A stretch of 64,000 bases of DNA from JAAYXE01 sp964391195 (GTDB taxonomy: Bacteria > Chloroflexota > Anaerolineae > Anaerolineales > UBA4823): positions 1-64,000 of the forward strand of contig CAYMLG010000008.1 in assembly GCA_964391195.1 (NCBI GenBank). The letters run 5' to 3'. Positions 62,864 to 64,000 of this stretch are shown in pieces. Under the pieces are notes generated by a model that had not been told where the DNA came from, did not search any database, and worked only from the letters and a program-made list of their open reading frames with translations. Numbering within the stretch: the first letter of the stretch is position 1; each line of letters begins with the position of its first letter. A program made the translations under genes and the position numbers.

Positions 62864-63496
62864 ATGCACACCATACAGGTCATGCTCGTAGATGACCACC
62901 CCATATTCCGTTCTGGAATCCGTTATTTCCTGGAACAAGAACCCGACATCAGAGTCCTGGCCGAGGCGGGGAATGGTATCGAAGCCCTCGAAGTCCTGGC
63001 CACCCATTACCCAGATGTCCTGCTGGTCGATCTGCGCATGCCGAAGATGAACGGTGTGGCGCTGATAAAGGAGATCCGTCTCAGGCAAATCCAGACTCGG
63101 GTCATCATCCTCAGCGGATACTACCAGATGGAAGATATTCACGATCTATTCTCCGCCGGGATCCACGGCTACCTGCTCAAAGACGAACTGCCCGAGATGA
63201 TTATCGAAGCCATTCGGGGCGTGGCTCACGGCCAGAGTGGTTGGGTGAGCCGCAAGATTGCTTCCGCCATTTCGGCCACCTTCCGCACCAAACCCAAGAC
63301 GGCGCTGTCGCTCACGCGGCGGGAGGAACAGGTGCTGCGGGCTGTGACCGAAGGCAAAACCAACACTGAGATCGCCTATAACTTGAGCATCAGCGAGAAA
63401 ACTGTCGAAAAACACCTGCAGGGGATCTTGAGCAAGCTCGGCGTAGAAAACCGGGTCGAAGCAGCCGTGTTCGCCATTCGCCAAAACATCCTGTGA
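62864..63496 (+). CDS. NarL/LuxR-family response regulator
   Basis: A 210-aa regulator with receiver (VDDHPIFRSG, phospho-acceptor Asp56 in DVLLVDLRMPKMNG, LSGYYQ, LLKDELPE) and a LuxR-type helix-turn-helix (LTRREEQVLRAVTEGKTNTE, IAYNLSISEKTVEKHLQGIL). No kinase gene is adjacent within the window. HisKA_3 kinases such as the one at 172-2970 are the usual partner class. The 247-nt AT-rich gap upstream presumably holds its promoter. Confidence 0.93.
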   Translation: MHTIQVMLVDDHPIFRSGIRYFLEQEPDIRVLAEAGNGIEALEVLATHYPDVLLVDLRMPKMNGVALIKEIRLRQIQTRVIILSGYYQMEDIHDLFSAGIHGYLLKDELPEMIIEAIRGVAHGQSGWVSRKIASAISATFRTKPKTALSLTRREEQVLRAVTEGKTNTEIAYNLSISEKTVEKHLQGILSKLGVENRVEAAVFAIRQNIL

Positions 63497-63509
63497 TTCC
63501 CACAGGGAC

Positions 63510-63558
63510 AAATCCGGGGGTGGCGGAGAGGTCTGATCTCTCTCCCACCCCCGGATTT
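63510..63558 (+). terminator. Terminator after the NarL-type regulator
   Basis: A 14-bp perfect stem, AAATCCGGGGGTGG (63510-63523) with 63545-63558, has a 21-nt loop and is followed by TATTTAA. It starts 13 nt after the stop codon. Confidence 0.85.
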
Positions 63559-63659
63559 TATTTAACCAAATATTCGACCACTTATCCGATAGACTATACC
63601 CTTCTTTGCAATCCAGGGTACAATACCTTCCATGGGGGAACGATTTTGAGGGTCACTGT

Positions 63660-63746
63660 AACCGGAAAGAAGCAAGTACGTTAGTTACTACAGGAAGCTT
63701 GCGTTGGTGCTTCGCCAGTTTCTTCCCTGGCGGCTACTTACCGGTT
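63660..63746 (+). ncRNA. Possible structured mRNA leader
   Basis: AACCGG (63660-63665) and CCGGTT (63741-63746) can close a domain holding two alternative small hairpins, GAAGC/GCTTC (63694-63698, 63709-63713) and CGCCAG/CTGGCG (63713-63718, 63727-63732). It ends 24 nt before the ATG of the next gene. It matches no riboswitch consensus I know (c-di-GMP-I, cobalamin, fluoride and glycine were considered). The pairing is seen; the function is inferred. Confidence 0.25.
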
Positions 63747-63770
63747 TTGAGATAGGGTGGATTGATTGGA

Positions 63771-64000
63771 ATGAGGCCGAAGGCTGTTTTCTTCTATGCC
63801 CTCCTTGGTATCGTCTTTTTGCTAACACTGACTGCAATAGGGATCATCACCGGGCAGATGCTCCCCCGTTCTGATTCCCTTCAAGTTTTGAGGAGCCAAT
63901 CCGAGGCCAGCCCCTCCTCCGGGACGGCGGGCGAAGCATCTCATGCCATAGACGAGGAGGCGACCCCCTCGGCGACGAGCACCGCCGTTCCGCTGTACCT
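63771..64000 (+). CDS. Partial membrane-anchored or secreted protein (runs off the window)
   Basis: The frame opens at ATG 63771 and remains open for 76 codons to the window edge. It begins with a basic residue pair and a hydrophobic anchor (MRPKAVFFYALLGIVFLLTL), then becomes Ser/Ala/Thr/Glu-rich (SSGTAGEASHAIDEEATPSA), a typical linker leading into an extracytoplasmic domain. No domain is visible in the available part. Confidence 0.6.
   Translation, partial: MRPKAVFFYALLGIVFLLTLTAIGIITGQMLPRSDSLQVLRSQSEASPSSGTAGEASHAIDEEATPSATSTAVPLY

Overview
This window looks like a chromosomal segment of a GC-rich bacterium of the Chloroflexota, most likely class Anaerolineae. That placement is an inference. 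It rests on the general flavour of the proteins (GAF-rich HisKA_3 kinases, several GT39 membrane glycosyltransferases, DUF4037, lipoproteins with Thr/Pro linkers) and not on a marker gene. No rRNA, tRNA, CRISPR array, phage or transposase was seen. Genes lie in tight operons with many ATGA stop/start overlaps.

Layout. 0.1-12 kb, minus strand: a CysA ATPase fused to two universal-stress-protein domains, Sbp, CysT and CysW form a sulfate importer. It is followed by a Tat/lipoprotein-type sugar-like binding protein whose 3' end overlaps a HisKA_3 sensor kinase, and preceded by a separate OmpR-type two-component pair. 12-19.3 kb: a lipoprotein and the glycogen-to-trehalose enzymes TreZ, TreY and TreX (GlgX). 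19.8-24.9 kb: an apparent extracytoplasmic redox module (bis-heme ferric-reductase-like protein, ApbE, a one-helix protein, and a PepSY-like protein with a 46-residue Asp/His tail). It is divergent from a two-component pair whose sensor loop carries the same kind of Asp/His tract. 25-35.7 kb: ferritin-like protein, NYN nuclease-fold protein, GT39 enzyme, a PadR regulator broken by a nonsense codon, a LysM protein, a DnaE2-type polymerase, an esterase behind a possible 22-codon leader ORF, a small unknown protein and an MFS transporter.

35.8-43.2 kb: an orphan OppB/OppC-type permease pair in which OppC carries a PA/M28-like extracytoplasmic domain that seems to have lost its zinc ligands. Then come TerC, an ECF sigma factor, DUF2785 and PilZ proteins, and a DUF1360 membrane protein. 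43.4-50.7 kb: a divergent cluster with a GCS2-like ligase fused to an M20 peptidase, a PLP aminotransferase, an alpha/beta hydrolase with an apparent Asp nucleophile, an ATP-grasp ligase and an esterase. This is the best candidate for an undescribed small-molecule or peptide pathway. 50.7-57 kb: PEP carboxylase, a DUF4037 protein and a large GT39-like membrane protein, translationally coupled. 57-60.5 kb: a NatAB-like ABC exporter. 60.5-61.5 kb: about 1 kb without genes, holding a degenerate tandem array with a period of about 170 bp. 61.5-64 kb: an RlmI-type methyltransferase, a NarL-type regulator, and the start of a membrane-anchored protein behind a possibly structured leader.

All identifications come from reading sequence motifs by eye; no database search was run.
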